From Acuticoccus sediminis (GTDB lineage: Bacteria > Pseudomonadota > Alphaproteobacteria > Rhizobiales > Amorphaceae): a stretch of 64,000 bases of DNA. Below, in pieces: positions 16,533 through 25,696 of this stretch. Position 1 is the first letter of the stretch; every line of letters begins with the position of its first letter. The translations under genes were made by a program, and so were the position numbers. The stretch covers positions 124,001 to 188,000 of the forward strand of contig NZ_QHHQ01000001.1 of assembly GCF_003258595.1 (NCBI RefSeq), written 5' to 3'. The notes below the pieces were generated by a model, which had not been told where the DNA came from, ran no database searches, and worked only from the letters and a program-made list of their open reading frames with translations.

Positions 16533-19445
16533 ATGAGCGCTGACGACAACGACGTGGCCGATGGCTCCGAAGGTGAGCGGCGGCGTCGTCGGGGGCGTGC
16601 GGCGCAGCCCGTCGAGACGTTCGATCCGGGCGCGAGCTACGACTTCGGCTACGGCAACTGGTCCGTCAGCTACGGACGGCTGGACCCGCCGGAGATCACC
16701 GTCGCGGAGAAGCCGCAGCGCCCGGCCGCGGACGCGGAACGTGTCGCGGGTGGCGCCGATGCGTCAGCGCCCCCGGGAGCCGGGCTCCAGCCCGAGAGCG
16801 AGGGAGAGACCCGGGACGGGGACCCATCCGAGAGCGCGCGGTCGCCCGGCGAACCGGAGCTGACGCGGGCCGGGCCCACGCCCCAGGCATCCCCCACGCC
16901 CACATCCACCGTCTCCGGGGACGCACCTGTGCCCCTCGCGCCGGGCGGACAGGACGAGATCCCGCCTTCGGCGGCCCCGGCCCTGCCGGACGACACGCCC
17001 GTCGTGGACGATCCGGCTTCGCGGGAGGATCCGGCATCCGCAGCCGCCAGCGTGCCCGACGCGGCCCCGCCGGTGGCCGACACGAGCCCCGATCCGGAGG
17101 AGCCGCCGAAGGGGCGCGTGAGCCTGAGGCAACGCCTCCTCGGCTACCGCCCGTCCGACGCGGATGCCCCGCCAACTGCGGCCGAGGCGGCCGAGGCGGG
17201 TTCGAAGGCCGAACCCGCTGCCCAGTCCTTGCTCGAGGAAGGGCCGCCGGCGGAAGAGCTCCCGGTTCCGCCGCCCGGCGACGCCCCCTCGAAGGCTCCC
17301 GCGTCCGATACGGCGGGCTCGCCGCCTGAACACGAGGCACGGCTCGCGTCCGACGGGACGGGCGGCGCCCCGTCCGACGAGCGAGACCGGACCGCTGAAA
17401 CGGTCGGCACCGAAACCGAGGCCGACGAGCACCCGGCATCCGCCGAGACCCCGGCGGACGGGGCGTCGGCCGTCGAGACTGCGCCGAGCGCTGCCACCCG
17501 CCTCGACACCGCCGGTGACGCGACGGCCCCGGCCGGCGAGAGCGCAGCCGAAGCGCCGCTGCCCGATGGCGAACCGCACGACTTCGCCGATACAGCGGCC
17601 GCCGCTGAGGCGGACGCCGAGCCCCCGCGCCGGAGCGGGCCCGACGACGCAGCCGCGCCGGCCGGGACCGAGCCCCAGGACGGGTCGCTTGGCGATGACC
17701 CCGCAACGCCCGCGCCCCCGCGGACAGGCAGTGAAGAAGACGACGGCACGTCGGTCGACCCGGTCGTCGCGACTGGGCTGGCCGACGAGGCGCCCGGCGC
17801 TGCGGTCACGCCGGAACGGGACGGCGAGGCGGCGGGCGGGTCGGCGGCGCCCTCGACGGTCGCAGCGGATGCGTCCGGCGAGGCCCCCGGCGCCCCGGCG
17901 TTCGATGCATGTCCGGGCGCGCGCGACGGCGGGCCGCCCGAGGCCCCCGGGACCGCGACGGACCCCGAGCCGGTCGACGATGCGCCGGAGGGGCCCGCAC
18001 TTGCCGAGACGGTCGTGGCCGCGACGTCGCGGAACGAGCCGGTCGATGCCGAGTGGGTGCCGGACCCGCGGCGCTGGACGGAGACGCCGGACCGCGCCGA
18101 AGACACGCCCCGCACCGCGAGCGCCGAACCGCTCGACGACCCGCACGCGGAAGAGGGCGATCCGGCGGGCGGCATCCGTGACCGTGGCGCCCCGCCCCCG
18201 CCGCGCCACGACCGGCTGCGGCGCGGCGGCACTGCCCCGCGCCCGAGCGCCCGTGCGGACCGCCGGGAACGGGCGGTCCCGCCGCCCCCCGCCTCGCGCC
18301 GCAGCGGCTACCCCGGCACCGGCACCATCGACGCGCCCGCCCCTGCCACCGCCTTCTCCGAGCAGGCCGCAGGCGAGCACAACCGCCGTGCCCAACGCAT
18401 CGAGGGTGGCGGCAGCGTGATCATCGGCGACCGCCTGTTCGACCTCGTCGACTGGTCCGCCCTCGGCATCTCGATCCGCTCCGACGAGCAGCTCTACCGG
18501 GTCGGCGACATCGAGGTGCTGGAGCTCGAGATCGACCTCGGCGACTACGCGGTGAACCTCGACCTGATGGCCGAGGTGGTGAACCGGACCTCGCAGCGCA
18601 CCGGCTGGCGCTTCCGCGATCCGACCGAGATCCAGCGCCAGGTCCTGCGCGCCCTGTTCCACGCCTCGACCTCGGGCCGCCCATTCACCGCGCCGCGCCC
18701 GCCGGGCGCCGCCGACCGGGCCGATGCCGCGCCCGCCGGCCCGCCGCCGCCCGCGCGCCGCCGCGCCGGCTTCAGCCTCATCGGCGCGCTGATGTCGCTG
18801 CCGTTCAACGCGGCGGTGATCGCGCTGATCTCCGTGCTCGCGATCTTCGCCATGCGCCAAGAGGCGCCCGTTGCGCCCGCGCCGCCGCCGGTCCTCGCCG
18901 AAGCGCCGCCGATCGAGGCCGAGGCGGCCGCCGTCGCGGTCGAGAGCATCCCGCTCAAGTCCAATGCGACGACGCTGGTGCTCGAATGGGCCGGCGACCC
19001 CGGCCAGTCCTTCGCCAAGGGCCAGACGATCCTGACGGTGTCCGGCGGCGGCGAGGAGGCCGAGCCGCTCGACATCGTCAGCCCCTGCGACTGCTACCTC
19101 GCGCGCGTCCTCGCCCAGGGCGGCGAGCTGGTGCACCTGGGCGAGGACATCGCCCTCCTCTACCGCCGCTCGGCGAAGGGCTACGTGCAGGCGACGTTCG
19201 CCCGCGGCCAGGCACCCAATGTCGGAACGCGCGTGACCGTGGACCTTCCCTACGCGGACGGCTCGGTCGAGGGGACGGTGCAGAGCGTCGGACGGATCGG
19301 CCGGGCCGAGTCGGCCATCGGCCTCCCCGCCTCGCAGCTCACCAGCGCCGACAGCGTCTACGCCCGCATCGTCACCTCCCCGCCGCTGCCGCCGGCGCTC
19401 GCAGGGAGCTCCGTCATCGTGACCTACAGGCCGCCCGATCGCTGA
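16533..19445 (+). CDS. Giant Alg44-like protein: disordered N-terminus, PilZ, TM, HlyD-like domain
   Basis: Probable c-di-GMP-responsive membrane partner in exopolysaccharide polymerisation or export, by analogy with Alg44. 970 residues. Residues about 1-610 are low-complexity, rich in Ala, Pro, Asp, Glu and Gly, with no fold evident apart from a short aromatic patch near residue 35-50 (YDFGYGNWSVSYGRL). A PilZ domain follows, with the c-di-GMP signature RRAQR at 618-622 and DWSALG (D640, S642, G645). One TM helix lies at about 750-772 and a periplasmic biotinyl-lipoyl/HlyD-like domain at about 790-965. Alg44 is about 390 residues, so the extension is exceptional. RBS GAGGACAAGGG precedes the ATG. 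Confidence 0.8.
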   Translation: MSADDNDVADGSEGERRRRRGRAAQPVETFDPGASYDFGYGNWSVSYGRLDPPEITVAEKPQRPAADAERVAGGADASAPPGAGLQPESEGETRDGDPSESARSPGEPELTRAGPTPQASPTPTSTVSGDAPVPLAPGGQDEIPPSAAPALPDDTPVVDDPASREDPASAAASVPDAAPPVADTSPDPEEPPKGRVSLRQRLLGYRPSDADAPPTAAEAAEAGSKAEPAAQSLLEEGPPAEELPVPPPGDAPSKAPASDTAGSPPEHEARLASDGTGGAPSDERDRTAETVGTETEADEHPASAETPADGASAVETAPSAATRLDTAGDATAPAGESAAEAPLPDGEPHDFADTAAAAEADAEPPRRSGPDDAAAPAGTEPQDGSLGDDPATPAPPRTGSEEDDGTSVDPVVATGLADEAPGAAVTPERDGEAAGGSAAPSTVAADASGEAPGAPAFDACPGARDGGPPEAPGTATDPEPVDDAPEGPALAETVVAATSRNEPVDAEWVPDPRRWTETPDRAEDTPRTASAEPLDDPHAEEGDPAGGIRDRGAPPPPRHDRLRRGGTAPRPSARADRRERAVPPPPASRRSGYPGTGTIDAPAPATAFSEQAAGEHNRRAQRIEGGGSVIIGDRLFDLVDWSALGISIRSDEQLYRVGDIEVLELEIDLGDYAVNLDLMAEVVNRTSQRTGWRFRDPTEIQRQVLRALFHASTSGRPFTAPRPPGAADRADAAPAGPPPPARRRAGFSLIGALMSLPFNAAVIALISVLAIFAMRQEAPVAPAPPPVLAEAPPIEAEAAAVAVESIPLKSNATTLVLEWAGDPGQSFAKGQTILTVSGGGEEAEPLDIVSPCDCYLARVLAQGGELVHLGEDIALLYRRSAKGYVQATFARGQAPNVGTRVTVDLPYADGSVEGTVQSVGRIGRAESAIGLPASQLTSADSVYARIVTSPPLPPALAGSSVIVTYRPPDR

Positions 19446-19596
19446 CCGCCGGGCCGGCCGCGGCACCGGCGGGGGAGCATGCTCCTGCGTCTTTTTCCGC
19501 CCGGCGGGCCGTCAGCGGCATTGACGCCGCGCGCAACTGGGCACACCACAGCCGAGCCGGCGCCGTCCGACGTTCGGCCCCGCCTTCGGAACTCCA

Positions 19597-20334
19597 TTGA
19601 CTCTCGACGCAACGACCATCGCCGTCTTCGCCCTCGCCGTCGCGCTGCTGGGCCTATCGAAGGGCGGTCTCGCCGGGCTCGGCATGATGGCCATGCCGAT
19701 GCTGCTCCTCGTCATGCCGCCGGCGGCGGCCGCCGGGCTGATGCTGCCCATCCTGATCACCCAGGATACGCTGACCGTCTGGATCTATCGCGGCAAGTGG
19801 GACTGGTGGAATCTCAAGATCCTGCTGCCGGGGGCGCTCATCGGGATCCTCGTCGGCTTCGTCTCCTTCGCGATCATGCCGGAGCGGCTGCTCCTCTTCA
19901 TCCTCGGCGCGGTGACCTTCTCGTTCGCGCTGCGCGGTCTCGTCTTCAGCAAGGCGCCGGCGAAGGTCGCGCACCCCGCGGTGGGTGTCTTCCTCGGCGC
20001 GGTCTCCGGCTTCACCTCGACGATCCTGCATCAGGGCGGGCCGCCGTTTCAGATCTACATGCTGCCCCAGCGCCTGCCGCGCGACGTCTTCATCGGTACC
20101 AGCGTGATCTTCTTCGCGGCCCTCAACCTCATGAAGCTGCCGGGCTTCATCGCCCTCGGCCAGCTCACCTCGCACAATCTCACCATCGCGCTCGCCGCGG
20201 CACCGTGGGCCCTGTTCATGACCTGGATCGGCTCCAAAATCGTCAGACGGATCGCGGTCGAACGCTTCTACGTGATCATCCACTGGCTTCTCGCGCTCGT
20301 CGGCGCGAAGCTGCTTGCCGATGCGCTGTTCTGA
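19597..20334 (+). CDS. TSUP-family (TauE/SafE) membrane transporter
   Basis: Probable exporter or importer of a small anion (sulfite, sulfonate or organic acid) in the inner membrane. 245 residues from TTG 19597 with about eight hydrophobic helices. Family hallmarks: GLSKGGLAGLGMMAMPML near the start and SGFTSTILHQGGPP in the mirrored second half, the two conserved TSUP repeats. It ends 34 bases before denD, so the substrate may be a sugar acid or its product. Substrate unknown. Confidence 0.85.
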   Translation: MTLDATTIAVFALAVALLGLSKGGLAGLGMMAMPMLLLVMPPAAAAGLMLPILITQDTLTVWIYRGKWDWWNLKILLPGALIGILVGFVSFAIMPERLLLFILGAVTFSFALRGLVFSKAPAKVAHPAVGVFLGAVSGFTSTILHQGGPPFQIYMLPQRLPRDVFIGTSVIFFAALNLMKLPGFIALGQLTSHNLTIALAAAPWALFMTWIGSKIVRRIAVERFYVIIHWLLALVGAKLLADALF

Positions 20335-20368
20335 GCGCCAGGCATAGAAGACTAGGGAAGGAGGACCC

Positions 20369-21340
20369 ATGCGCGTACTCATCATCGGCGGCGGTGGCTT
20401 CATCGGCCAGAAGATCGCCAAGGCGCTGGCCGAGAAAGGCACGCTGAACGGCAAGCAGATCACCCACCTCGAGCTCGCCGACATCACCGCGCCGCCGACC
20501 GTGGTCGCCCCCTTCGGCGTCTCGCACCACGCCGTCGACATCTCCGACAAGGCGAAGTGCGACGCGCTGTTCCAGTGCCAGCCGGACGTCGTCTTCCACC
20601 TCGCCGCGATCGTCTCCGGCCAGGCCGAGGCGGAGTTCGACACCGGCATGCGCGTCAATCTCGCCGGCACGCTCAACGTCTTCGAGGCGGCGCGCGCGCT
20701 CGGCACCAAGCCGGTCGTGGTGTTCTCCTCGTCCTGCGCGGTCTACGGCGGCGAGATCCCCGACCAGATCGAGGACTGGACGACCCTCAACCCGCAGACC
20801 TCCTACGGCGCCCAGAAGGCGATCGGCGAGCTCCTCTGCACCGACTACTCCCGCAAGGGCTTCATCGACGGCCGCGCGCCGCGCCTGCCGACCATCACCA
20901 TCCGTCCGGGCAAGCCCAACGCGGCGGCCTCGTCCTTCATGTCCTCGATCTTCCGCGAGCCGCTGCAGGGGCAGACGGCGGTGTGCCCGGTCCAGCCGGA
21001 CTATGCGGTGTGGTACCTGTCGCCGCGCAAGGTGGTCGAAAACCTCATCAAGTGCGCCGAGATCCCGGCCGAGAAGTTCGGCGAGAACCGCGCCTTCGCG
21101 CTGCCGGGCCGCGTCGCCACCATCGGCGAGATGGTCGAGGCGATGCGCAAGGTGGCGGGCGACGAGCCGGTGAACCGCATCAAGTGGGAGCCTGACCCGG
21201 TGATCCTGTCCATCGTGATGGGCTGGCGGCCGCACATCAACCCGCAGAAGGCGCTGGCGCTGGGCCTCACCACGGACGACTCCTTCGAGGACAACGTGCG
21301 CTACTTCCTCGAGGACGACATCCAGGTGCCGGCCACCTGA
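20369..21340 (+). CDS. denD: D-erythronate dehydrogenase-like NAD-dependent oxidoreductase
   Basis: Extended-SDR enzyme; DenD oxidises D-erythronate to 2-oxo-tetronate using NAD. 323 residues. N-terminal dinucleotide motif GGGGFIGQ, and catalytic Ser/Tyr/Lys in FSSSCAVYGG and SYGAQKAIGE. The blocks RLPTITIRPGKPNAAASSF and SIFREPLQG are characteristic of DenD proteins. Excellent RBS (AAGGAGGA). The usual partners (OtnK kinase, OtnC, OtnI) are not in the window, so the full route is not visible. Confidence 0.82.
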   Translation: MRVLIIGGGGFIGQKIAKALAEKGTLNGKQITHLELADITAPPTVVAPFGVSHHAVDISDKAKCDALFQCQPDVVFHLAAIVSGQAEAEFDTGMRVNLAGTLNVFEAARALGTKPVVVFSSSCAVYGGEIPDQIEDWTTLNPQTSYGAQKAIGELLCTDYSRKGFIDGRAPRLPTITIRPGKPNAAASSFMSSIFREPLQGQTAVCPVQPDYAVWYLSPRKVVENLIKCAEIPAEKFGENRAFALPGRVATIGEMVEAMRKVAGDEPVNRIKWEPDPVILSIVMGWRPHINPQKALALGLTTDDSFEDNVRYFLEDDIQVPAT

Positions 21341-21415
21341 CCGCGGCGCCGCGCCGGACCCCGGCGCGGCACACTATATGAGGGCGCGGCCGGGTCGTCC
21401 GGCAGGAGTTCTCGT

Positions 21416-22477
21416 ATGCGTCGTCTGTTCCGGATCGAAACGCTGTTCGCGCTCGGCAAATGGGCCGTGTCGCTGGCGCTCGCCTTCTTCCTCACATCGC
21501 TCGGCAGCCTCGTCATCGCCGACCTGCCGCAGGTGGAGAGGCCGCCGCAGCTCGAGGAGTTCGTTGACGCCGACGCTTCGGCGAAGCTTCAGGCGGACGA
21601 GGCAGAGCTCCGCCAGCGGCTGCAGGAGCTCTCCACGCAGTCCGAGGCCGGCGCGCTGAAGCTGCAGGCGGCCGAGGCGGACTCGGCGGCCGAACGCGAG
21701 ACCTTCCGCGCCTGGATCGAGGCGCGGCGGGCGACCGGGGACGGCGTGCCGGAGCAGGACGTCGTGGTGCGCACCCGCCGCCTGGAGGAGATCCGCCGCA
21801 CCGAGCGCCAGGTGCGCGCCGACCTCGACGCCACGAACGCCGAGCTGGCCGACGCCCGCTCCCGCCTCGGCGCGCTGACGGACCAGCGCTCCGCCCTGCT
21901 CGCCGCCGCGCACGGGCCCTTCGAGCGCGCGATCTTCGTGCGTCAGGCCCGCGTCTTCGGAATGCGGCTCGCGCTGACGCTGCCGCTCCTCGTCATCGCG
22001 CTCTGGGCGCTTCGCACGCGCCGCGCCTCGCCGCGCTGGCCGCTGTGGCGCGGCTTCGTCCTCTTCGCCGCGTTCGCCTTCTTCGTCGAGCTGGTGCCGT
22101 ACCTGCCGAGCTACGGCGGGTACATCCACTACGGCGTCGGCGTCGTCATGACGCTCGTGCTCGGGGCCTGGCTGGTGCGCGCGGCGCGGCGGCACCGCGA
22201 GCGGCGGGCCGAGATCGTCGAGCGCTCGGAGGACGAGCGGCGCCGCGCCATCGCCTACGACGAGGCGGTGATCAAGGTCGAGAAGGGGACCTGCCCCTCC
22301 TGCGACAACACCCTGCGCACCACCGACGGGGCACCGGTCAACTTCTGCATCCATTGCGGCCTGAAGCTCTACGAGCCGTGCCCGAGCTGCGGGACACGGC
22401 GCCTCGTCTTCTTCCCGTTCTGCATGAGCTGCGGGACCCACGTCGGCCCGGACACGCCGGATGCGCACACGGCGTAG
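21416..22477 (+). CDS. Membrane protein with coiled coil and double zinc ribbon
   Basis: Function unknown. 353 residues. One N-terminal TM (about 15-38), then a periplasmic Glu/Ala/Arg-rich coiled coil (about 45-165), three further hydrophobic segments (about 180-265), and a cytoplasmic C-terminus with two zinc ribbons. The Cys pairs are CPSC/CIHC and CPSC/CMSC. RBS CAGGAG lies 8 bases before the ATG. Zinc ribbons of this type commonly mediate protein contacts. Nothing in the neighbourhood gives a role. Confidence 0.7.
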   Translation: MRRLFRIETLFALGKWAVSLALAFFLTSLGSLVIADLPQVERPPQLEEFVDADASAKLQADEAELRQRLQELSTQSEAGALKLQAAEADSAAERETFRAWIEARRATGDGVPEQDVVVRTRRLEEIRRTERQVRADLDATNAELADARSRLGALTDQRSALLAAAHGPFERAIFVRQARVFGMRLALTLPLLVIALWALRTRRASPRWPLWRGFVLFAAFAFFVELVPYLPSYGGYIHYGVGVVMTLVLGAWLVRAARRHRERRAEIVERSEDERRRAIAYDEAVIKVEKGTCPSCDNTLRTTDGAPVNFCIHCGLKLYEPCPSCGTRRLVFFPFCMSCGTHVGPDTPDAHTA

Positions 22478-22576
22478 TCAGGCCGGCGCGCCGCAGCGCA
22501 AATAATCCGCGGACGGTGGGAACAGGATCCGCGAACCGTCGTTTGCACCTCCACGATAGACGCGGAGGGAGCGAAC

Positions 22577-22843
22577 ATGCTGAAGCATGTCATGTCTGCG
22601 GCGGCGGTCGTCTGTCTGTTGTCGGGCGCCGCGCTCGCGCAGGAATCCAGCGACCGGATCAAGGTCGATAAGACCCAGACCAAGCACGACGAAGGCGTGT
22701 TGAAGGAGACCGGCAACGCGGTCGGCTCCGCCTTCGAGAAGACGGGCGACGCGGTCGGCAACGCCACCGAGAAAGCGATGGGCACGGTCGGCAACGTCGC
22801 CAGGAGCGGCGAGCAGCTCGACCGCGAGGCCAAGCCGAGATAG
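22577..22843 (+). CDS. Small secreted hypothetical protein
   Basis: 88 residues with a clear signal peptide (hydrophobic stretch to ALAQ at about residue 21) and RBS GGAGGGA. The mature part is charged and repetitive, with related segments GNAVGSAFEKTGDAVG and GNATEKAMGTVGNVA forming an amphipathic, LEA-like helix. It may be a stress-associated periplasmic protein. That is inference from composition only. Confidence 0.65.
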   Translation: MLKHVMSAAAVVCLLSGAALAQESSDRIKVDKTQTKHDEGVLKETGNAVGSAFEKTGDAVGNATEKAMGTVGNVARSGEQLDREAKPR

Positions 22844-22871
22844 GCCGGCGGCACGCCCGAGGAGAACGTCG

Positions 22872-22898
22872 ACCGGGCGGGGCCTGCCGCCGCCCGGT
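22872..22898. terminator. Bidirectional hairpin between convergent genes
   Basis: Perfect 9-bp stem, ACCGGGCGG at 22872-22880 and CCGCCCGGT at 22890-22898, with a 9-base loop, between two convergently transcribed genes. There is no T-run, so termination strength is uncertain. Confidence 0.5.
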
Positions 22899-22912
22899 TG
22901 ATCAGGCCGCCG

Positions 22913-23854
22913 TCAGGTGAGCGGCGTCAGGACCGGCTTGCCGTCGAACCAGGCCTTCAGGTTGCGGGTGACGAGGTCGCCCATCATCCAGCGCGTCTTC
23001 GTCGTGGCCGAGCCCTGGTGCGGCGACAGCACGACGTTGTCGAGCTTCAGGAGAGCCTCGGGCACCGACGGCTCCTTCTCGAACACGTCGAGCGCGGCAC
23101 CTGCGATCCGCTTCTGCTGCAGCGCCTCGATGAGCGCCGCCTCGTCCGCCGTCGTGCCGCGGCCGACGTTGACGAAGAAGCCTTCCGGCCCCAGCGCGTC
23201 GAAGATCTCGGCGTTGAACAGCTTCGAGGTCGCCGCGCCGCCGGGCATCACGTTGACGAGCCAGTCGACGTCCCGCGCCATCTCGACGAGCGAGCCGTAG
23301 TGCGGGTACGGGACGAAGTCCTGCCTGGTGCGGCCGAAGTAGACGACCTGCATCTTGAACGCCTGGCAGCGCTGGGCGATCTCCTTGCCGACGCGCCCGA
23401 GACCGGCGATGCCGACCGTCTTGCCCGTCAGCTCCGCCGTCAGCCCGTAGGGACCGGAGCCGGCCCACTTGCCCTCGCGGGTGTAGCGGTCGGCCTGCGG
23501 CAGGTGCCGCGCGAGCGCGATCATCAGGCCCAGCGTGATCTCCGCCATCGCGTCGTTGAGGACGTTCGGCGTGTAGGTCACCTTGATGCCGCGCGACTTG
23601 CAGTAGTCGATGTCGATGCCGTCGTAGCCGACACCGAAGGAGGAGATCATCTCCAGCTTCGGCAGCCGGTCCAGCACGTCGTTCCTGACGCCGATGCCGC
23701 CGTTGGTGATCGCCCCGCGGATCGACGGGCCGACGTCGGCGAGGAGCTTGTCCTTGTCCGCCGCGTCATGCAGCCGGTGAACGATGAAGCCGTCTTCCAG
23801 CGCGTCGTGGACCGACTGCTGCATCGGGGAAATGATGAGGATCTCTGGTTTCAC
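22913..23854 (-). CDS. D-2-hydroxyacid dehydrogenase, NAD(P)-dependent
   Basis: Reduces a 2-keto acid such as glyoxylate or hydroxypyruvate, or runs in reverse. 313 residues from GTG 23854, which overlaps the stop of the preceding hydrolase gene (GTGA). Rossmann motif GLGRVGKEIAQ. The catalytic Arg region is VNVGRGTTADE, the Glu region DVFEKEP and the His SPHQGSAT. The LERLP-like N-terminal and YGLTAEL features resemble GhrB/GyaR types. Coupled to a FAH-family hydrolase, it may process a product of that cleavage. Confidence 0.88.
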   Translation of the reverse strand: MKPEILIISPMQQSVHDALEDGFIVHRLHDAADKDKLLADVGPSIRGAITNGGIGVRNDVLDRLPKLEMISSFGVGYDGIDIDYCKSRGIKVTYTPNVLNDAMAEITLGLMIALARHLPQADRYTREGKWAGSGPYGLTAELTGKTVGIAGLGRVGKEIAQRCQAFKMQVVYFGRTRQDFVPYPHYGSLVEMARDVDWLVNVMPGGAATSKLFNAEIFDALGPEGFFVNVGRGTTADEAALIEALQQKRIAGAALDVFEKEPSVPEALLKLDNVVLSPHQGSATTKTRWMMGDLVTRNLKAWFDGKPVLTPLT

Positions 23855-24693
23855 GCCGCAACCACCGTCTGCTTCTGCTCGCCGAGGCCGTCGATTCCGA
23901 GGGTCATCACGTCGCCTTCCTTCAGCCACTGCGGCGGCTTCATGCCCATGGCCACGCCCGGAGGCGTACCGGTGGAGATGATGTCGCCCGGCTTCAGGGT
24001 CATGAAGCGCGACAGGTAGGAGATCACCTGCGGGACGTTGAAGATCAGCGTGTTGGTATTGCCGGTCTGGCGCCGCTCGCCGTTCACGTCGAGCCACATG
24101 TCGAGGTTGTGCGGGTCCGGCAGTTCGTCGGTGGTGACGAGCCAGGGGCCGATGGGGCCGAACGTGTCGTGGCTCTTGCCCTTGGTCCACTGGCCCTCGA
24201 GCTTCGTCTGGAAGGTGCGCTCGGAGACGTCGTTCATGACGGCGTAGCCGGCGACGTAGTTCAGCGCGTCCTCCTCGGACACGTATTTCGCCGTGTCGCC
24301 CATCACGACCGCGAGCTCGACCTCCCAGTCGAGCGCGTCGGAGCCGCGCGGCATCTCGACGTCGTCGTATGGACCGCAGATCGCGGTCACCGCCTTGGCG
24401 AAGATGATCGGCTGGTTCGGAGGCGTGGCGCCCGTCTCGGCCGCGTGGTCCGAGTAGTTGAGACCAATGCAGATGCACTTGCCGGGATGGCCGATGCACG
24501 CGCCGATGCGGCCGGGCTTCTCCACCATCGGCAGCCCTTCGATGTCGAGCCCGCGGAGCTGCTCCAGCATCAGGGGCGACAGGGTGGCTGCGGAGATATC
24601 GGCGATGTGATCCGACAGGTCGCGCACCGTGCCGTCGGCGTGCATCAGGCCGGGTTTCTCAAATCCCGGCAGTCCATAGCGCAGTAGTTTCAA
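23851..24693 (-). CDS. Fumarylacetoacetate hydrolase family protein
   Basis: Hydrolyses or isomerises a 2,4-diketo acid; metal dependent. 280 residues from TTG 24693, chosen because GGAGGAG lies just upstream and MKLLRYGLPGFEKPGL is the typical start. Metal-binding region CIGLNYSDHAAE and LDWEVELAVVMG (two Glu), then PGDIISTGTPPGV. This subgroup includes ureidoglycolate lyase-annotated proteins and 2,4-diketo-3-deoxy-L-fuconate/L-rhamnonate hydrolases. The SDR immediately upstream in transcription favours the latter, which would give pyruvate plus lactate. Confidence 0.82.
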   Translation of the reverse strand: MKLLRYGLPGFEKPGLMHADGTVRDLSDHIADISAATLSPLMLEQLRGLDIEGLPMVEKPGRIGACIGHPGKCICIGLNYSDHAAETGATPPNQPIIFAKAVTAICGPYDDVEMPRGSDALDWEVELAVVMGDTAKYVSEEDALNYVAGYAVMNDVSERTFQTKLEGQWTKGKSHDTFGPIGPWLVTTDELPDPHNLDMWLDVNGERRQTGNTNTLIFNVPQVISYLSRFMTLKPGDIISTGTPPGVAMGMKPPQWLKEGDVMTLGIDGLGEQKQTVVAA

Positions 24694-24888
24694 GGACGCG
24701 TCCTCCTCCGAACGGGCTGGCACGCTTCGAGGCGCGCCTTACCGCGGTCTTACCTTGCCACAGCGTAAAATGACAGAGATGCGCATGCGTTATGTCGCGT
24801 CCGGGTTGTACTACGCGCCATGGTTGAAACCGCGACTCTGGAAGCGCCGTCGCCGGACGCCGGCGGCGGCGGCGTGCGCATTCGACCG

Positions 24889-24910
24889 GCGTCCGCGGTC
24901 CGGCGGACGC
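24889..24910 (-). repeat. Inverted repeat between SDR and FAH genes
   Basis: GCGTCCGC at 24889-24896 and GCGGACGC at 24903-24910, a perfect 8-bp stem with a 6-base loop, in the 250-base gap after the SDR gene. It lacks a T-run on the minus strand. It could be a processing hairpin or a weak terminator. Confidence 0.35.
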
Positions 24911-24943
24911 TATGCCGGGCCGGCGGCGCTCAGGAAGCAGGCC

Positions 24944-25672
24944 TCAGGACGCGGTCCAGCCGCCGTCGATCACCATCGCCTGGCCGGTCACGAAGGCCGA
25001 CTCGTCGGACGCGAGGTAGAGCGCCATGGCCGCGATCTCCTCGGCCCTGGCAATGCGGCCCATCGGCTGGCGCGCGATGAACGACTTCATCGCCCCCTCG
25101 TAGTCGCCCGTCGCCCGCAGCCGCTCGTGCAGCGACGGGGAATCCACCGTGCCCGGGCAGATCGCGTTGACGCGGATGCCCTTCGTCACGAAGTCCACCG
25201 CGACCGACTTGGTGAGGCCGATGATGCCGGCCTTCGACGCGCCGTAGACGCAGCGGTTCGGCACGCCGATGATCGACGAGGCCGCCGACGCGATGTTGAC
25301 GATGGTGCCGCCGCCGCGCTCGATCATGCCCGGGATCGCCGCGCGCATCGCCCAGAAGATGGACTTCACGTTGAGGTCGAAGGCGAAGTCGAAGTCGTCG
25401 TCCGTCGCCTCGAGGATCGTTCCAGCGTGCACCACGCCGGCGCAGTTGAACAGGATGTCCGGCTGGACGCGCGCGACCGCCTCCTCGAGCTGGGCCCGGT
25501 CCATGACGTCCAGCGCGAAGGTCTCGACGCCGTCCGGCAGGCCCTTCAGCCCCTCGGCGTTGCGGTCGGTGGCGAACACGGTAGCCCCTTCGCGCGCGAA
25601 GGCCTCGACCGTGGCGCGGCCGATGCCCTGAGCGGAGGCGGTGCAAAGGCAGCGTTTTCCGGAGAGTCGCAT
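24944..25672 (-). CDS. SDR oxidoreductase, 2-keto-3-deoxy-L-fuconate dehydrogenase-like
   Basis: Likely oxidises a 2-keto-3-deoxy sugar acid to the 2,4-diketo acid with NAD. 242 residues. N-terminal motif ASAQGIGRA, NNAG-equivalent FNCAGVVHAG, catalytic Ser in NIASAASSIIG and YGASKAG (Tyr/Lys). The blocks PNRCVYGASKAGIIGLTKSVA and ICPGTVDSPSL are typical of the BDH2/L-fuconate-pathway group. Transcribed ahead of the FAH hydrolase, whose expected substrate is this enzyme's product. A spacer of 250 bases separates them. Confidence 0.82.
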   Translation of the reverse strand: MRLSGKRCLCTASAQGIGRATVEAFAREGATVFATDRNAEGLKGLPDGVETFALDVMDRAQLEEAVARVQPDILFNCAGVVHAGTILEATDDDFDFAFDLNVKSIFWAMRAAIPGMIERGGGTIVNIASAASSIIGVPNRCVYGASKAGIIGLTKSVAVDFVTKGIRVNAICPGTVDSPSLHERLRATGDYEGAMKSFIARQPMGRIARAEEIAAMALYLASDESAFVTGQAMVIDGGWTAS

Positions 25673-25696
25673 GGGAGTCCTGATGGGTTGGAGCGA

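Noticed and set aside
16764-19466. 900-codon open frame on the minus strand opposite the Alg44-like gene
   Set aside because: It mirrors the third-position GC bias of the plus-strand gene, has Arg/Gly-rich nonsense composition and no RBS. The plus frame contains PilZ and HlyD motifs.
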